From Hyaloscypha bicolor E (Eukaryota > Ascomycota > Leotiomycetes > Helotiales > Hyaloscyphaceae): a DNA stretch of 64,000 nucleotides. Shown here one piece after another: positions 1 through 11,965 of this stretch (the stretch's first letter is position 1; each line of letters opens with the position of its first letter). The stretch spans positions 976,812-1,040,811 of the forward strand of contig NW_020194589.1 in NCBI RefSeq assembly GCF_002865645.1, in the 5' to 3' direction. Both the position numbers and the translations under genes were made by a program. Under the pieces are notes generated by a model that ran no database searches, was not told where the DNA came from, and was given only the letters and a program-made list of their open reading frames with translations.

Positions 1-1289
1 TAAGAAGCTCTTATATAAGAGTAGCTTTTCTCTTATAAAAAGTATTACTCTTATTTAAAGAGGCTTTTTCTTTAAGAATGCTTTTTTCCCTATCTTTTTT
101 TCTAACTCCCTTATTTCCTCTTTATCTATTTCTTAACTTATATATAAATCTAATTAGTTAATATAAAGGTTTCTAAGGCCTTATTTAGTATAGCTTTTAT
201 TATTATATTAATAGAATTATTAAAACTATTAATTTACTAAATCTTAAAGAGTTTATATTATTTATATAATTAATAAAGGACTATAATATTAATTATTAGT
301 TACTTTTTTTTAATTATACCGAGTTTTATAAAATACTTATATAATAAATATAAGTTAGTATAGATAATAATTAGAAGAGTTAATAAATCTAGTTAGTTAG
401 TAATCTTTACTAGGGTTTAGCTAAATATATAAATAAGGTTAGTACTAGTAACTATTTTATATATTTCTAATATAAGTATACGAGTTTAGGGCCGCTTTGC
501 TAAAATTATTGCTAGCGGCCCTATGCAAGCTCCGGGGCTAGTAATAATTTTGCCCTAAACTTGTCCCGAGTAGCTTTAAATAATACTTCTTAGTAATAAA
601 CTTATTAAAAGCTTTTAATAAATTATATAAGAAAGAAAATAGCTTATAAATATATAAAATTATTTATAAATAAGCTAAAACTATTTTTTTAATTTATATT
701 TTATATATAATTTCTTTTTAATTATTATTAAAATATTTAATAAAATCTAAATTATAATAAATTTAAATTTAAAATATTATTTTATAATTTATTAAAAGAA
801 TTTAAGTTTTAAATTATATAAAAAAATCTTAATATTTTTTAATTATTAAATTTTAATAATATAAGTACTTTTAATAAAAACTAAAATATTAATTTAAATA
901 TATATAAATTATTAATAAAATAAAAGTTTATTAAGTTTTATATAAGATTTAAATTATATTTATATAATCTTTTTATTTATTATAATAAACTCTTTATAAA
1001 TATATAAAAGTATTTTAATTTTAATTAATATATAAATATAAAATTATAAAAAATAAAATACTAATTTTCTTATATAAAAAGTTAAAATTATTATTTAATT
1101 TATTTATATATTATTTATTAATATATTAAATAATTTAATTTAAATAAAATTAAGGCTAGTTATATTTAAAGTTATTTAAAGCTTATTTTATAAATAAAAA
1201 TATTTATATTATTTATATTTATATTAATTAATATTTAAAAGCTTTTATTAAAATATTTAGTCTTTTATCTTATATATTAGATCTAATTT
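1..1289. other. AT-rich RIP-degraded DNA, no gene
   Basis: Nearly pure A/T with residual C almost always followed by T, C or G and hardly ever by A, which is the footprint of RIP (CpA to TpA on both strands). All six frames are closed by frequent TAA/TAG. The only compositional exception is the GC-rich hairpin at 481-563, listed separately. No gene, RNA or recognisable element family can be supported here; it is most likely old transposon sequence. Confidence 0.6.
481..563. repeat. GC-rich inverted repeat, MITE-like hairpin
   Basis: The left arm starts GTTTAGGGC at 484 and carries AAAATTATTGCTAGC; the right arm is its complement, ending GCCCTAAAC at 560. The arms match over about 24 bp, apart from a 9-bp insertion in the left arm and one mismatch, and enclose a GC-rich centre. 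The surroundings are strongly RIPped, whereas this 83-bp block keeps its G and C. That fits a short element below the length RIP recognises or a late insertion. No coding capacity. A terminal-inverted-repeat miniature transposon is the likeliest reading, but only this one copy is in the window. Confidence 0.45.
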
Positions 1290-1960
1290 ACTTTCTTATT
1301 TCGTTCTCGGTATATATTATATATAAAGAACTAGCCAAAGTTTATAAAAGGCTTTTTTTAATTATAAAAGAAATAGTATTACTTTATAGGCTATTTACCG
1401 GAGCTATAAAGTATTTCCGGCTCTTTTACGGGCTCTTTTAAGTCTTATTTTCACTTATAAAGCTCTTCTTTTTTACTTATAGGCCTCTTATTACTCGTAC
1501 TCTTACCCGTAACTCCCTTTTAAACCTTACTCTTATCCGTAAAGCCCTCTCTTTTTTTTTACGGACCCTTTTAAGCCTTACTCCTATATATAAAGCTTTC
1601 TCTTTCCTCCTATAGACCCTTCCAAGCCTTACTCTCACTTGCAGAGCTTTCCCTCCCCTCTTATAAGCCCTTTCAAGTCTCACTTCTACTTGCAAAGCTT
1701 CCTCTTTCTTCTTATAGGCCCTCCTAAACTTTACTCTTACTTGTAAGGCTTCTACTTATAGAGCTCCTTTTCACTTATAGGCTCTTCCAAGCCTTACTTC
1801 TACTTGCAAAGCTCTCTCCTTCTTGTAAGCTCTTTTATATAAGTATATAAGAACCTGTAATTTTTAAAGGCTTATATTTAAATAATTATTAACTTCTAAA
1901 GGCTATTTTCTATTATTTTTTATAAGATACCCGTAGCGTTTCCTTGCCCTTGCCTCCCTA
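1290..1960 (-). pseudogene. Degraded minus-strand gene with 21-residue basic repeats
   Basis: On the minus strand a frame rich in Arg, Lys, Val and Leu runs through a 63-bp tandem repeat. Each unit reads roughly A-L-Q-V-x-V-R-L-x-R-x-Y-x-x-x-x-x. Downstream of the repeat (lower coordinates) about 30 codons around 1299-1388 resemble the same part of the neighbouring pseudogene at 2098-2180, sharing L-Y-x-x-Y-x-E-N. Upstream the frame is broken by RIP-type TAA/TAG stops and possible frameshifts. The family is not recognised. I infer that this and the next entry are tandem relatives with the same C-terminal part and different repeat blocks. It is not functional as it stands. Confidence 0.4.
1477..1830. 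repeat. Minisatellite, about 63-bp period
   Basis: Successive units each contain AAGCYTTACTCTTACTTG-like text followed by a GCTCTC/TTCTTC tract and TATAGGCCC/TCC. About five to six imperfect copies are present. On the minus strand the period is 21 codons, so the repeat keeps frame, which suggests that it arose inside a coding sequence. The units are far less AT-converted than the flanks. Confidence 0.6.
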
Positions 1961-2097
1961 AGCTCTTGCTCGCCCGATTCCTTACTACGGGCTTATATAT
2001 GCCTCTAAAGCTTATCTCTAGTAGGCTTATTCTCAAGTCTTAATATTCTTACTTACTTCTTTCTTTAAATCCTATATTAATGATTTGACTTTTCCTT

Positions 2098-2990
2098 CCG
2101 TTTTCGATATATAGAGTATATAAAGAAATATCCAAATTCAGAAGAAGGTCGTTTTTAATTATAACTAGAGCAGTATTCTAAGAAGAAAGATTAATAAGTA
2201 TTTACGGACAGGTTTTCCTACTTATGGGCTATAGGCTCGTCTATAAGCTGGCCCGCAGGCATTTCTTCGTCCGTAAATTAATCCACAGATATCTCTTTAT
2301 TCGCAGGTCCCTTTTCTTTGTCTATAGCTCCCTCTTCTTTGTCCGCAGGTCTCTCTTCTTTGTCTGCAGGTCTCTCTTCTTTGTCCGTAAGTCCTTCTTC
2401 TTTATCCGTAAGCCCCTCCTCCCTTTATATCTCCAAATATTAGCTAGCCATAAGCTAGTAATACGTTTCCTATAGCTCTTGCTTATACTCGTACTCGTAC
2501 TCTTGCTCCCCCCTCTTATACTCGTCCGTAAACTGCCATATATTAGCCCTATTCCTTAGCTCTTTGCAAGCTCTTACCGGATCGTTCTCCTTCCATTGCC
2601 TCTCTTGCTTTCTCTCCTACTACTTCTCCTCCTTATGCCACTGCCATTCGTCTTCTTGCAATCGAGCTTAGAGCTTCCTTTCCTTGTCCCAAGCCTGCCA
2701 TTATACTTTTGCTTTTGTTCGTACCTCCTTTAAGTCTATAGGATCCCATATCCCACGCATTTGTACCTGTAGCTTTGCTCTCTTTACCCATAAGACCCGC
2801 CGGTTATACCTTTCTTATATAAACTCGCCCGTAGCCTTACGGTATTAGTTATACTTTCGTATAAGGCAGATTTCGCAAATATAAAGTTAATATCCGTTCT
2901 TGTAAAAAGGGAAGCTTGTAATTGGGCGAAAGGACTTGTATCCAGAGTAGTATAGCCAATTTAAAGAAAGAGTATCTATTAGAAAGTCTA
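2098..2990 (-). pseudogene. Degraded minus-strand gene, W/E/K-rich with 8-residue repeats
   Basis: Reading the minus strand from about 2990 down to 2200 gives one long frame interrupted only by TAA/TAG codons that RIP would make from CAA, CAG or TGG. Near its start it encodes a Cys-x-x-Cys pair (Y-I-C-E-I-C-L) followed by a basic stretch. Next comes a segment rich in Trp, Glu, Gln and Lys that is probably alpha-helical, then tandem octapeptides of the type D-K-E-E-R-P-A. After a likely one-base frame change the tail (2180-2098) matches the tail of the pseudogene at 1290-1960. I do not recognise the family. It could be a gag-like or other transposon protein, or a host gene caught by RIP. Confidence 0.45.
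2286..2415. repeat. 24-bp tandem repeat
   Basis: The unit is TCTCTCTTCTTTGTCYGCAG with small variations, repeated about five times without interruption. In the minus-strand pseudogene this gives octapeptide repeats, so the array preserves frame. It is too short and too diverged to be a RIP substrate, and it keeps C and G. Confidence 0.75.
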
Positions 2991-5900
2991 TAAAAGGGAG
3001 CCTGTAAAGCTTATGGAAATGAGCCTATAGAGCTTACGGAGCCAGTAAAGCTTGTGGGAGGAGCTAGAAGTTTTAGTATTCCCATATAGACCCTATTACG
3101 TAATAGTGTCCGTTTTTTCCGGAAAATAGCATTAATATAAGAGAGGATTTCTTATTACTTTCTTACTTTTAGTCGAGCTCTAATAAATTAAATTATTATA
3201 GAATATAAACTTATTCTCTCTTATATTTGCCTTATTAGTTAGAATAACTTCGAATCTAATATAAGAGCTTAAATCTTTATTATTAGTAAATAAGCCATTA
3301 ATAAATATATAAAGCTTAGCTATTAAAAAGCTTAATTTAATATATTTAAGGCCTCGATTAAGACTCTTTAATTACTATTCGAGTCTTTTATTTAATACTA
3401 TAATATTGTCTTAAATTAGCTCTTAGTATTATATAATTACTAATAAGTCAAATATAGCTTTAGATTAATAAATTAATATAATATATACTTTATAGATATA
3501 TTATTATATATATTTCTATTTAAAGTCTAAGCTACTAGTATTAATAAATTAAATCTTTATATCCTAGCCTTTCTAATATAAACTTAGTATACTTTCTTTA
3601 ATTAATAGAATATAGCTATTAAACTATAGAGTATTTATACTATTTAGAATTTCTTTTAACTTTATTATAAACTTAGTATTCTTAAGTTCTTTATTCTTAA
3701 AAATAGTAAATCTTAAATTTAATAAACTAAAAGTATTATTTATTTATATTATAATAAAATTAAATTTCTCTTTATTAATTAAAATTCAGAAGTAAGAGTT
3801 ATATATAAAAGAATTTATAGAAAGCTTTTCTCTATAATACTTTAAATATATAATCTACTAATATATTCTAGCTTTTATAATATTATATAATAGCTTTAGT
3901 ATAACTATAATTATTTTCTTTAGGTATTAGTTCTTAATCTCTTTTAGAAGGCATATAAGAATTTAATATTAAAGAAAAGTTATTAATTAAATATATATTT
4001 AGGTAATATCTTAAAGCTAGAAATATATACTTTTATTAAGGAAAGTTAGTATAATTATAATAAGTAACCTTTAACTAGCTCTCTAAATTATTAGTAATTA
4101 AGTTAAGACAAACTCTTTACTAGTATTATTATATACTTAAATAACGAGTCGCGACTTTTTATATAATATAGTTATTTACTTTCTTTTAATTTATTATATA
4201 ATTTATAACTTAAAGATTCTCTAATTTCTATATTTCTACTTATTATATTATATAAAAGTAAATACTTTATATATAACTAGACTATTAATTTCCTTTCTAC
4301 TAGCTTATTTAAATAGTATTCTAAGTATATTAATTACTTCTTCTTATTAAAGCTTAAGAAATAGATTAAAATTAGCTTTTTCTTTAGTTATAAGAAATAT
4401 AGTATTTTTCTTTAATTAATAATATTCTTACTTTTATATAACTATTTCTAGTATTATAATAATTATTATATTATATAATATATTTTAATAATTAATAGTT
4501 ATATAAGTCGATTTATTAGTATAATATAGTTTTATAATTATTATTTAAAAGTTTATTAGTTTATATAGTATTTGAATTATATATATCTTTTTACTTATTA
4601 TAATTAGCTTATATAGCCTATTCTAATTACTTTTCTTATAATATACTAGAATATTAAATTATAAGAGATTATATATCTTATTTATATTTGAACTATTTTA
4701 TATTAATAAAGTATTATTAATAGCTTTTACTATTATTTATAATATTATATCTTTATTAGTTAATAATAGTTTAGTATTTAAAATCTTATATATATAATAT
4801 AAAGGGCTATAATATTATTTAATTTTCTTAATATTATTATAAGCCTTAATAAATATCTCTTTATTCTCGATATTTAAACTTAAAGTATATTACTTAAATT
4901 CTTCTAATATAAAATTCTTTCTAGTATTACTAACTATAGTATTAAATAGTTTCTAATATATATTAATCTAGTAAATTCTTAGTATTTTCTAAATTGTTTC
5001 TATATTTATATTATATAAAAACCTAATAGTTTAGAATACTATAGCCTTATTAACTATATAAAGAACTAGCTTATTTTTAAAATATATTATATCTATAATA
5101 ATATAATAATTAAATTCGTAGTTATTCTTTAGTATAAATTTAAATTAACTAGATATCTTTTTATATAACTAATATTAGTAATAGTATTTTATAAGTTATT
5201 TAATTATTTATTACTTAATATTATTATAGCTTACTTTCTATAAAATTTAAGTTAGATATTATATAGATAAGTAACTAAATTATTAATAAAGTTAATATAA
5301 TTCTATTTTTATAAAATAATTTTATATAATTATTTCTTTTTTATATTAGAATAGTATTTATAGATATTTCTATTTTTATATAATAAGAATAATATTATTT
5401 CTTTAAACTAGCTTATTTATTAAGTTATTAGGTCTTACTTTTAATTTATTTATATCTTAAATATAAAATAAGAATAATATATTTACTAATATAATATAAA
5501 ATATAATTATCTTAATAAATATATTAACTTTAATTATTTCTTAGAAAATAACTTCTCTTTTACTAAATTTAATCTTATACTAGCCTATTATACTTATATT
5601 GAGTTAGAATAATAGAATTAGCTTTTTAAGAGCTAAGAATTAAAGTTCTTCTATTATTAATAAGCTTAATATATTACTATTAAATATAATACTTTAAAAG
5701 TTTTCTAATAAATATTAATTAAATATAAATATAGAATATAAATCTATTATAGTTTCTAATTTACTAAAGATATCTATTCTTATAATTATATAAAAGGCTA
5801 TTTAATTATTTAGAATTTCTATTATTTCTTAATTATTAATTTCTCTAAGCTCTATTATATAATTATTAAAATCGAGTTACTATTTACTATTTTTCTAATC

Positions 5901-7859
5901 TATAATAAGCTATTTATTAATACTAGATATATTATTAGTTAATCTTTTAACTTCTTTTATTTCTATAAGAAAGCTCTAATAATAAATATAAAAGAGATTC
6001 GGATTTTAAGAATACTACTTAAATTTCTTATATATTTATTAATACTTCTTAGTAATATATTTTATTAACTAATAGCCTATTTAATTATATATATAATATC
6101 TCTAATAATATATATTATTATTTCTATTATTATTTTAAAACTATTTTAAGCTATTATTATAATAGCTCTAGCTATAAAAATAAGAAAAACTATAACTTTT
6201 GCTTTAATAATTACTATAGCTTCTATATATATAATTAGTTTATTAGGCCTTATTATTTTCTTATTTCTAAATAGCTATAGAAAACTATTATAATTATTAA
6301 GCTTCTTAGTTTTATATAGCTATTTCTATTATAGAATATAGCTATTATAGATATAATATTTAAGGCTTAGAAAGTAAAATAAAAGGTTTTTTATAAAAAT
6401 AATTTAAAGCTAAGAAAATAAAAACTAGAATATAAGAAATTATAGAAATATATATATATCTTATAATATACTAATTTATATAAAGCTTAGCTTTCTAAAT
6501 TTCCCTAGATATACTTTATTTAGATTCCCTTAATAAAGTAGTTATATTATATAATAGTATGAAATATATAAAATATAGTTAAATAACTAGATAGAATATT
6601 ATTATAATTACTTTTTTCTTTAGAATAGGCTTGCTTTTAAGTTTAGAAAAAGCTATTATCTCTATTATTTTTAGTATTTTCAGTGTTTTTTATAATATAT
6701 ACATATATATATTATAATTATAAATATATCTAAGATTATATAACTTATAAAAATATATTATTATTTTTATATAATTATAGTTAAATATTATTACTTATAT
6801 AATCTAGCTAATATATGAGGTTATATAAGAGTTCTAATAGTTTAGTATTATTATAGTAGAGATTTAGTAAATATAAAATTAATTAAATATTTATATATAA
6901 TTTCTTAGCTTTTTATTTTCTTTAGTATTTAGTATTCTACTTTTTTAATAAAAGGAAATCTTAAATAACTTAATATATACTTTATTTATATAATATCTTC
7001 TTAATTTATATGTATACTTATTTAATTTATTATTATATATTATATTTCTATAATTCCCTCTTTATTAGTAAATAATATAGAAATAATTTTAATATAAATT
7101 AACTTTTTTTTATAGAAGTAAACTAATAGTTTTTTAATATAATAAATATAATAAACCCTAAGAAAAAGAAAAACTAATAAAAGATAGGAAATTTAATATA
7201 GAAAATAGTAAGTATTACTAGAGACTCTAAGAAATATAGAGATTATAAAAAAGAGAATAAAAGAAGTATTAAAGTAAAAACCAGAGCTTATAAAACTAAT
7301 ATAAAGAAACCGAGATAGTTAATATAATATTATAGAAATAGTATCTTAGAACTAATATTTAATAGCTAGAATAATATTATTATAGGATCTAAGACTATAA
7401 CTAAAATAACTAAACTATTACTTTAGAAAAATCAGAAACTAGCTAAGCTTGAGAAGCTTTTTAAATATATAATATATAAACTAATATAGTTACTATTAGT
7501 TATACTAGTAATATTAGTAAAAGTAGTTAGAAGAATTACTAAGATACTTAACTACTTAACTCGAAAATTCTTATTAAGCTTAGCTTAAAAAGAAATAAAT
7601 ATAATAATTTCCTAAAGAAAAAGAAATTTAGTACTTTAATTTATAGATAACTTATTTAAAGATAAATAGAAAACTAAACTCTTATATTTAAGACTATTAG
7701 AAAGAAAATCACGAAAATACAAATACTTTTCTAATATTACTAATTAAAAAGAATAAGAACGTATTAGATTACTAGTTAAGAAAAAATAACTCTAATTTAT
7801 AGAAAATATATCTAAACTAAACTCTTCTTTATTTATAACTACTTTTAATAATACCCTAA
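2991..7859. other. AT-rich RIP-degraded DNA, no identifiable gene
   Basis: About 4.9 kb of RIP-type DNA. There is a short GC-richer stretch with small direct repeats around 2990-3130 (AAGCTTATGG- and AGCCTATAGAGC-like units). Several minus- and plus-strand stretches show protein-like composition once TAA/TAG are disregarded, for example around 3650-3830 on the minus strand. None shows a motif I can assign to a transposon or host family. No LTR pair or terminal inverted repeat was found by eye. Confidence 0.5.
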
Positions 7860-9002
7860 ATAATACTTTATCTTATATTAGAATTCCCTTTAAAGAAATA
7901 CTAATATATATATTATTAAATCTAATTATACTATTTATAATATTAAGTACTATTTTATTTTATTTCTCGTTATTTATATTAGATTTAGAAAGTATTCTAA
8001 TCTTTACTAGATTTAATATAACTAACTTCCTTAATTACTATATAGATTTATATAATATCTATTTTATTAATAATAAGAATACTAAGCTATTTAGATATTA
8101 TAATACTATTTATAAAGAGATTATTAAGTTATTAACTAAATTTAGTAAAAAAGATAAGATATAGGAAAATCTTATAGATATATTAAAGGCTAAGTTCTAG
8201 TTCAAAAAAAGCTATTAATTAATCTATTCTATAAGTTTTCTTTCTAAGTTTATTAAGATTAATTAAAATAGCTAAAGTATTAAAAACTACTATTATTAGT
8301 ATATATTTATCTCTATTATATTAGTAGAAAAAAAGGTTCTTTCTAAAATTAACTAAGGCTGCCTTTTCTTTTTAGAACTTCTATAGAAATATTAAGAGAA
8401 AATCCTTACTTAATACTATATTAATAATCTAAAGCTAGAAACTTATATAAAGTTTAAGAACTTCTATAAGTTAACTAGACTAATAAGATACTAGAATTAT
8501 AAAAGGAACTTATAGTAAAATATAAGTAGAGTATTAAAAACCTAGTATAAGAATATAAATATTTTATTAAAGTACCTAAAGGTACTAAAAAACTCGCTTC
8601 TATAGTAATAGCTAGATTATTTCTTATTAAGAGAGCTTAGATTAATATCTTAATAAAAGAAATAATTAATCTAAAAACCTATCTTAATAAGTTAATAAAT
8701 TAAAGAAATAATAACAGGTCTTTAATATAGCCTTATCTAGTTAATTTAAAGCTATAATTCTTATAAAACTATATATATCTTTAATATTAACTCTCTTTTA
8801 CTAATATCTATAATATTTAATATTAATAGGCTTAACTATCCCTTAATAGGTCTATCTCTTTAAGCTCTATCTAGATAAGAACTAAATTAATAATTCTTAA
8901 ATACTATTTAAAAAACAGCCTTTAGTTAAAAAGTAATTATACTTAATTCTATTATTTCTAAACTAACTACTATTTTACTAGATTAGACTATTAGTATTAT
9001 AA
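7860..9002 (+). pseudogene. Probable degraded gag region of a retroelement
   Basis: From about 8150 to 8760 one plus-strand frame is interrupted only by TAA/TAG stops and encodes a Lys/Leu/Gln-rich, helix-prone polypeptide, including K-V-P-K-G-T-K-K-L-A. It stops where the LARD-like element inserts at 9003. The DNA beyond that element (12184-14145) holds gag-protease-pol sequence in the same orientation. I infer that this is the 5' part of the same gypsy-type element, split by the insertion. No zinc knuckle or protease is visible here, so the assignment rests on position and composition only. Confidence 0.3.
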
Positions 9003-9219
9003 TGGGGATTTTATCCCCTGGTCACGTGGTTCTGTCATGTAACCTCCGGATATCCGTATAGTCCGCAGTCCGCTTATATTACCCCTCTCTCCTTCTTAGT
9101 TCTTAGAAATTAATTAACCTTCACTCTCTAATTTTACGTCTCACTCGTATGCTATGATCCCACGCTGTGGAAGCCTATTCTACTATCTATATTACTACTT
9201 GTTTTATATCCCTATTATA
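9003..9219 (+). repeat. 5' LTR of the LARD-like element
   Basis: It matches 11966-12182 along its length, with differences such as TGTAACC against TGTGACC and GGATATCC against GGACATCC that are transitions. It begins with the short palindrome GGGGATTTTATCCCC and contains CACGTGG. The next base after the LTR starts the primer-binding-site-like TGGCGACCC. Confidence 0.85.
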
Positions 9220-9295
9220 GTGGCGACCCAGGGAAGATTATGTTCTGGAGCTCTATTATTATATATCTCACTTGCAGTGTGGGATTATAATCATA

Positions 9296-10235
9296 TTTAA
9301 GCTTTAATTGCATTATTTATATGACGATAATAACCTCTCCTGTTTGGTTCAATACTTTCTCTTTTACTTACTTTTACGACTACTATTAAGCGTACCGAGT
9401 TTTAGCTCATTCCACGGACGCCGCAATCTCGTCTTCTTTATTTTCTCTTCTACCAAGCTTTTAGCATTATAATTCAGGCTCCAGTTCCATTAACTCGTAC
9501 GACAACGAGGTCCTTTCTTAGCTCAAGGCTCTCCTCTTACGGCTGGATTACGACTGCTTTGCACTCGCTTCGGTTTCCGCTAATTCTACGGATACCGCAA
9601 TCTCGTCTTCTACTTCTCTGTTCTCTCTTGCCAAGCTTTATAATTCAGGCTTTAATTACGTCATTTGTATGACAGTAATGACGTCCCTGTTTGGTTCAAG
9701 ACTCCCTCTTTTACTTACCTTTACGACTACCTGCAAGCGTACCGCATTTTCCGCTAATTCTACGGACGCCGTAATCTCGTCTTCTACTTCTCTATTCTCT
9801 CTTGCTAGATATCACTCTCAGGCTTTAATTGCGTTATTCGTACGACGACGGTAACCTTTCCTGTTTAGTTCAAGACTCTCTCTTTTACTTACTTTTATGA
9901 CTATATTCAAGCGTACCGAGCTTTAGCTTTATAATTTAGCCCTAATTATATTAATTTCGTACGACGATATCCTTAGTTTAAGGCTCTCTTCTTATGACTG
10001 AATTTCAATTGCTTTATAACTGCTTTGCATTCGCTTCGATTTCTAATTTTACTGGCTATATAGTCTTCTCTTTACTTCTCTATTCTTTGCCAAGCTTTTA
10101 GCTTTAGGATTTAGCCCCAATTGCATTAATTCGTATAATAATAATATCCTTTATTAGTTTAAGACTATCTTCTTATGGCTTGATTATGACTACTTTGTAC
10201 TTGCATTAATTTCTATTAATTCTACCGATTACGCA
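9296..10235. repeat. Tandem repeat, about 172-bp units, 5-6 copies
   Basis: The landmark TTTAATTGC-TTATTCGTACGAC recurs near 9301, 9479, 9650, 9823, 9944 and 10114. The landmark GCAATCTCGTCTTC recurs near 9422, 9594 and 9769. Units are imperfect, and the later ones have more C-to-T changes. In the plus frame units encode a Ser/Thr-rich segment (N-S-T-D-A-A-I-S-S-S-T-S-L). The minus frame is also largely open and encodes a helix-like Glu/Arg-rich segment (A-R-E-N-R-E-V-E-D-E-I-A). The plus frame matches the start of the short ORF at 10236, so it is the likelier coding strand. Confidence 0.7.
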
Positions 10236-10640
10236 ATGGCTACTTCTGTCGACTTCGGCTCTTCTCCTTTATTTATGAAGCTAGATGCTTTATAGCTCTC
10301 TTATACTTACTTTTAGTATATTGACGAGCTCGTATAATATAGAGATTCTTCCGACTCCGATATCCAAAGCTTGCTTTCTTATTATAAAGAGCTGCTCTGG
10401 CAAGAGCTCAATTATATATGCCTTGGGATTATATCTTTTATGACTCTTTCCCTTCCTTTGTATCTCTTTCCTAATTGGCCGCATAATATTAAAAGCCCTC
10501 CTTTACCTTCGCCTTTAGCTTCTCTTGCTATGCAATTACAAGAGTACGAATCTCCATTCCAGGCGGACGAAGACGACGAGATGCCGGTATGGGTTAGTCA
10601 AGTAGTGGCATATATGGTACGCAAAGCTGGGGCTATATAG
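10236..10640 (+). pseudogene. Short ORF of the LARD-like element, three RIP stops
   Basis: The ATG at 10236 opens a frame of 134 codons ending TAG at 10638. It is interrupted by three internal stops (TAG, TAG, TAA near residues 20, 27 and 34), each explicable as CAG or CAA changed by C-to-T. The predicted product starts M-A-T-S-V-D-F-G-S-S-P-L-F, resembling the Ser-rich repeat unit upstream. It continues through a possibly membrane-active hydrophobic middle and ends in an acidic segment (Q-A-D-E-D-D-E-M-P). No known domain is recognised. It could be a remnant of gag or an unrelated captured ORF. Confidence 0.45.
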
Positions 10641-10919
10641 TGGGCATGAATGGATTTAATTCCGTATAATTTCGACGATTTTCGATACTTCTTTACCTCC
10701 CTCTTATTTGATTCCAAGTCTAGTAATTTCTGTGGTTGCAATAGTAGTTATAGTGGTTTCTGGCACACACTTCACTTTATGCTTCCCTCTTTGATTTACG
10801 GTTCCCTCTTCCGATTTTCGAACCTCCCCTTACCTCCTTTAAGACTAGTAATGCCTGTATTACGGCGGTAATAGCAGAGGTACTGGCACATATTTCGTAC
10901 GATTTTAGGTGCTCTTAGT
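10641..10919. other. Interior of the LARD-like element without clear ORF
   Basis: Moderately AT-rich, not strongly RIPped, between the short ORF and the minisatellite. A 73-codon open stretch (10650-10871) begins with ATG but has no recognisable motif and looks like chance or low-complexity coding. Confidence 0.4.
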
Positions 10920-11790
10920 AAGTGCTTTACGTGGTGCTTTGGGCACGATTTGTATGATACGAAATGGTATATTTCCTTATGCTTTGGGTACGATTTAGTA
11001 TTAAAGAGTGTCTCCTTATACTTTGGGTACGTTTAGTATTAATGAGTATTTCCTTATACTTTGGGTACGTTTAGCGTTAAAGAGAGAGTTTCCTTGTGTT
11101 TCGGGCACGATTTAGTATTAAAAGAGAGTGTTTCCTTATACTTTGGGTGCGTTTAGTATTAATGAGTATCTCCTTGTGCTTTGGGCACGTTTAGTGTTAA
11201 AAGAGAGAGTATTTCCTTGTACTTTGGGTATGTTTAGTGTTAAAGAGAGTATTTCCTTGTGCTTTGGGCACGATTTAGTATTAAAGAGTATTTCCTTATA
11301 CTTTGGGTACGTTTAGTATTAAAGAGAGAGTTTCCTTGTGCTTTGGGCACGTTTAGTATTAAAGAGAGAGTGTATCTACTAGTGCTCCGGTATGATTCGT
11401 ATAATGCGGCAGAGAGAGTATTTCCTTGTGCTTTGGGTATATTTAGTATTAAAGAGAGAGTGTTTTTTCTTGTACTTTGGGTATATTTAGTGTCAAAGAG
11501 TGTTTCCTTGTGCTCTGGGCACGTTTAGTATTAAAGAGAGAGAGTGCGTGTCTACTAGTGCTTTGGTGTAATTCGTATAATATGATAGAGAGAGAGAGAG
11601 AGCTTTTCCTTATGCTTTGGGCACGATTTAGTATTAAAGAGTATCTCCTTATACTTTGGGTATATTTAGTATTAAAGCGAGTGTTTCCTTATACCTTGGG
11701 TATGTTTAGTGTCAAAGAGAGTCTACGGGTGCTTTGGGCACGGTTCGTATGATTTGTATGGTTCGTATAATGCGAAAATGGAGTGTTTAC
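10920..11790. repeat. Minisatellite, about 40-bp units, about 20 copies
   Basis: The unit is built of CTTTGGGYAYG, then TTTAGTATTAAAGAG with a variable GAGA run, then TTTCCTTRTR. Neighbouring units start 37 to 46 bp apart. The block ends with a short GA-rich and CGTATAATGCG-type variant near 11565-11590 and again near 11765. It sits in the 3' part of the LARD-like element, close to the polypurine tract. Open frames across it simply follow the repeat and are not treated as genes. Confidence 0.8.
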
Positions 11791-11965
11791 TAGTGCTTGA
11801 GTAACGAATTGGGTATGGGAATACAGTGGTTTGAAGTCAGGGCATATATAAGGCAAAGCATATGATAGGTTTTCGATTATTATATTACTTTACGGGTGGT
11901 TTTTGGCTCTTGTTCTTGCGAATATGCTCAGGGGACGAGCACTTGTGGGTGGGGGAAGTATGTGG

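Noticed and set aside
1..600. Subtelomeric position
   Set aside because: No TTAGGG arrays or telomere-linked helicase sequence were seen anywhere in the window.
10290..10484. Minus-strand ORF of 64 codons
   Set aside because: It lies opposite the plus-strand ORF at 10236-10640, which continues the repeat-unit reading frame and explains the stops as RIP.
11128..11752. Plus-strand ORFs of 60-90 codons in the minisatellite
   Set aside because: They arise from the 40-bp repeat; the translations are the same few residues repeated and stop at unit variants.
10920..11790. CRISPR array
   Set aside because: Units are contiguous and imperfect with no unique spacers, and the genome is eukaryotic.
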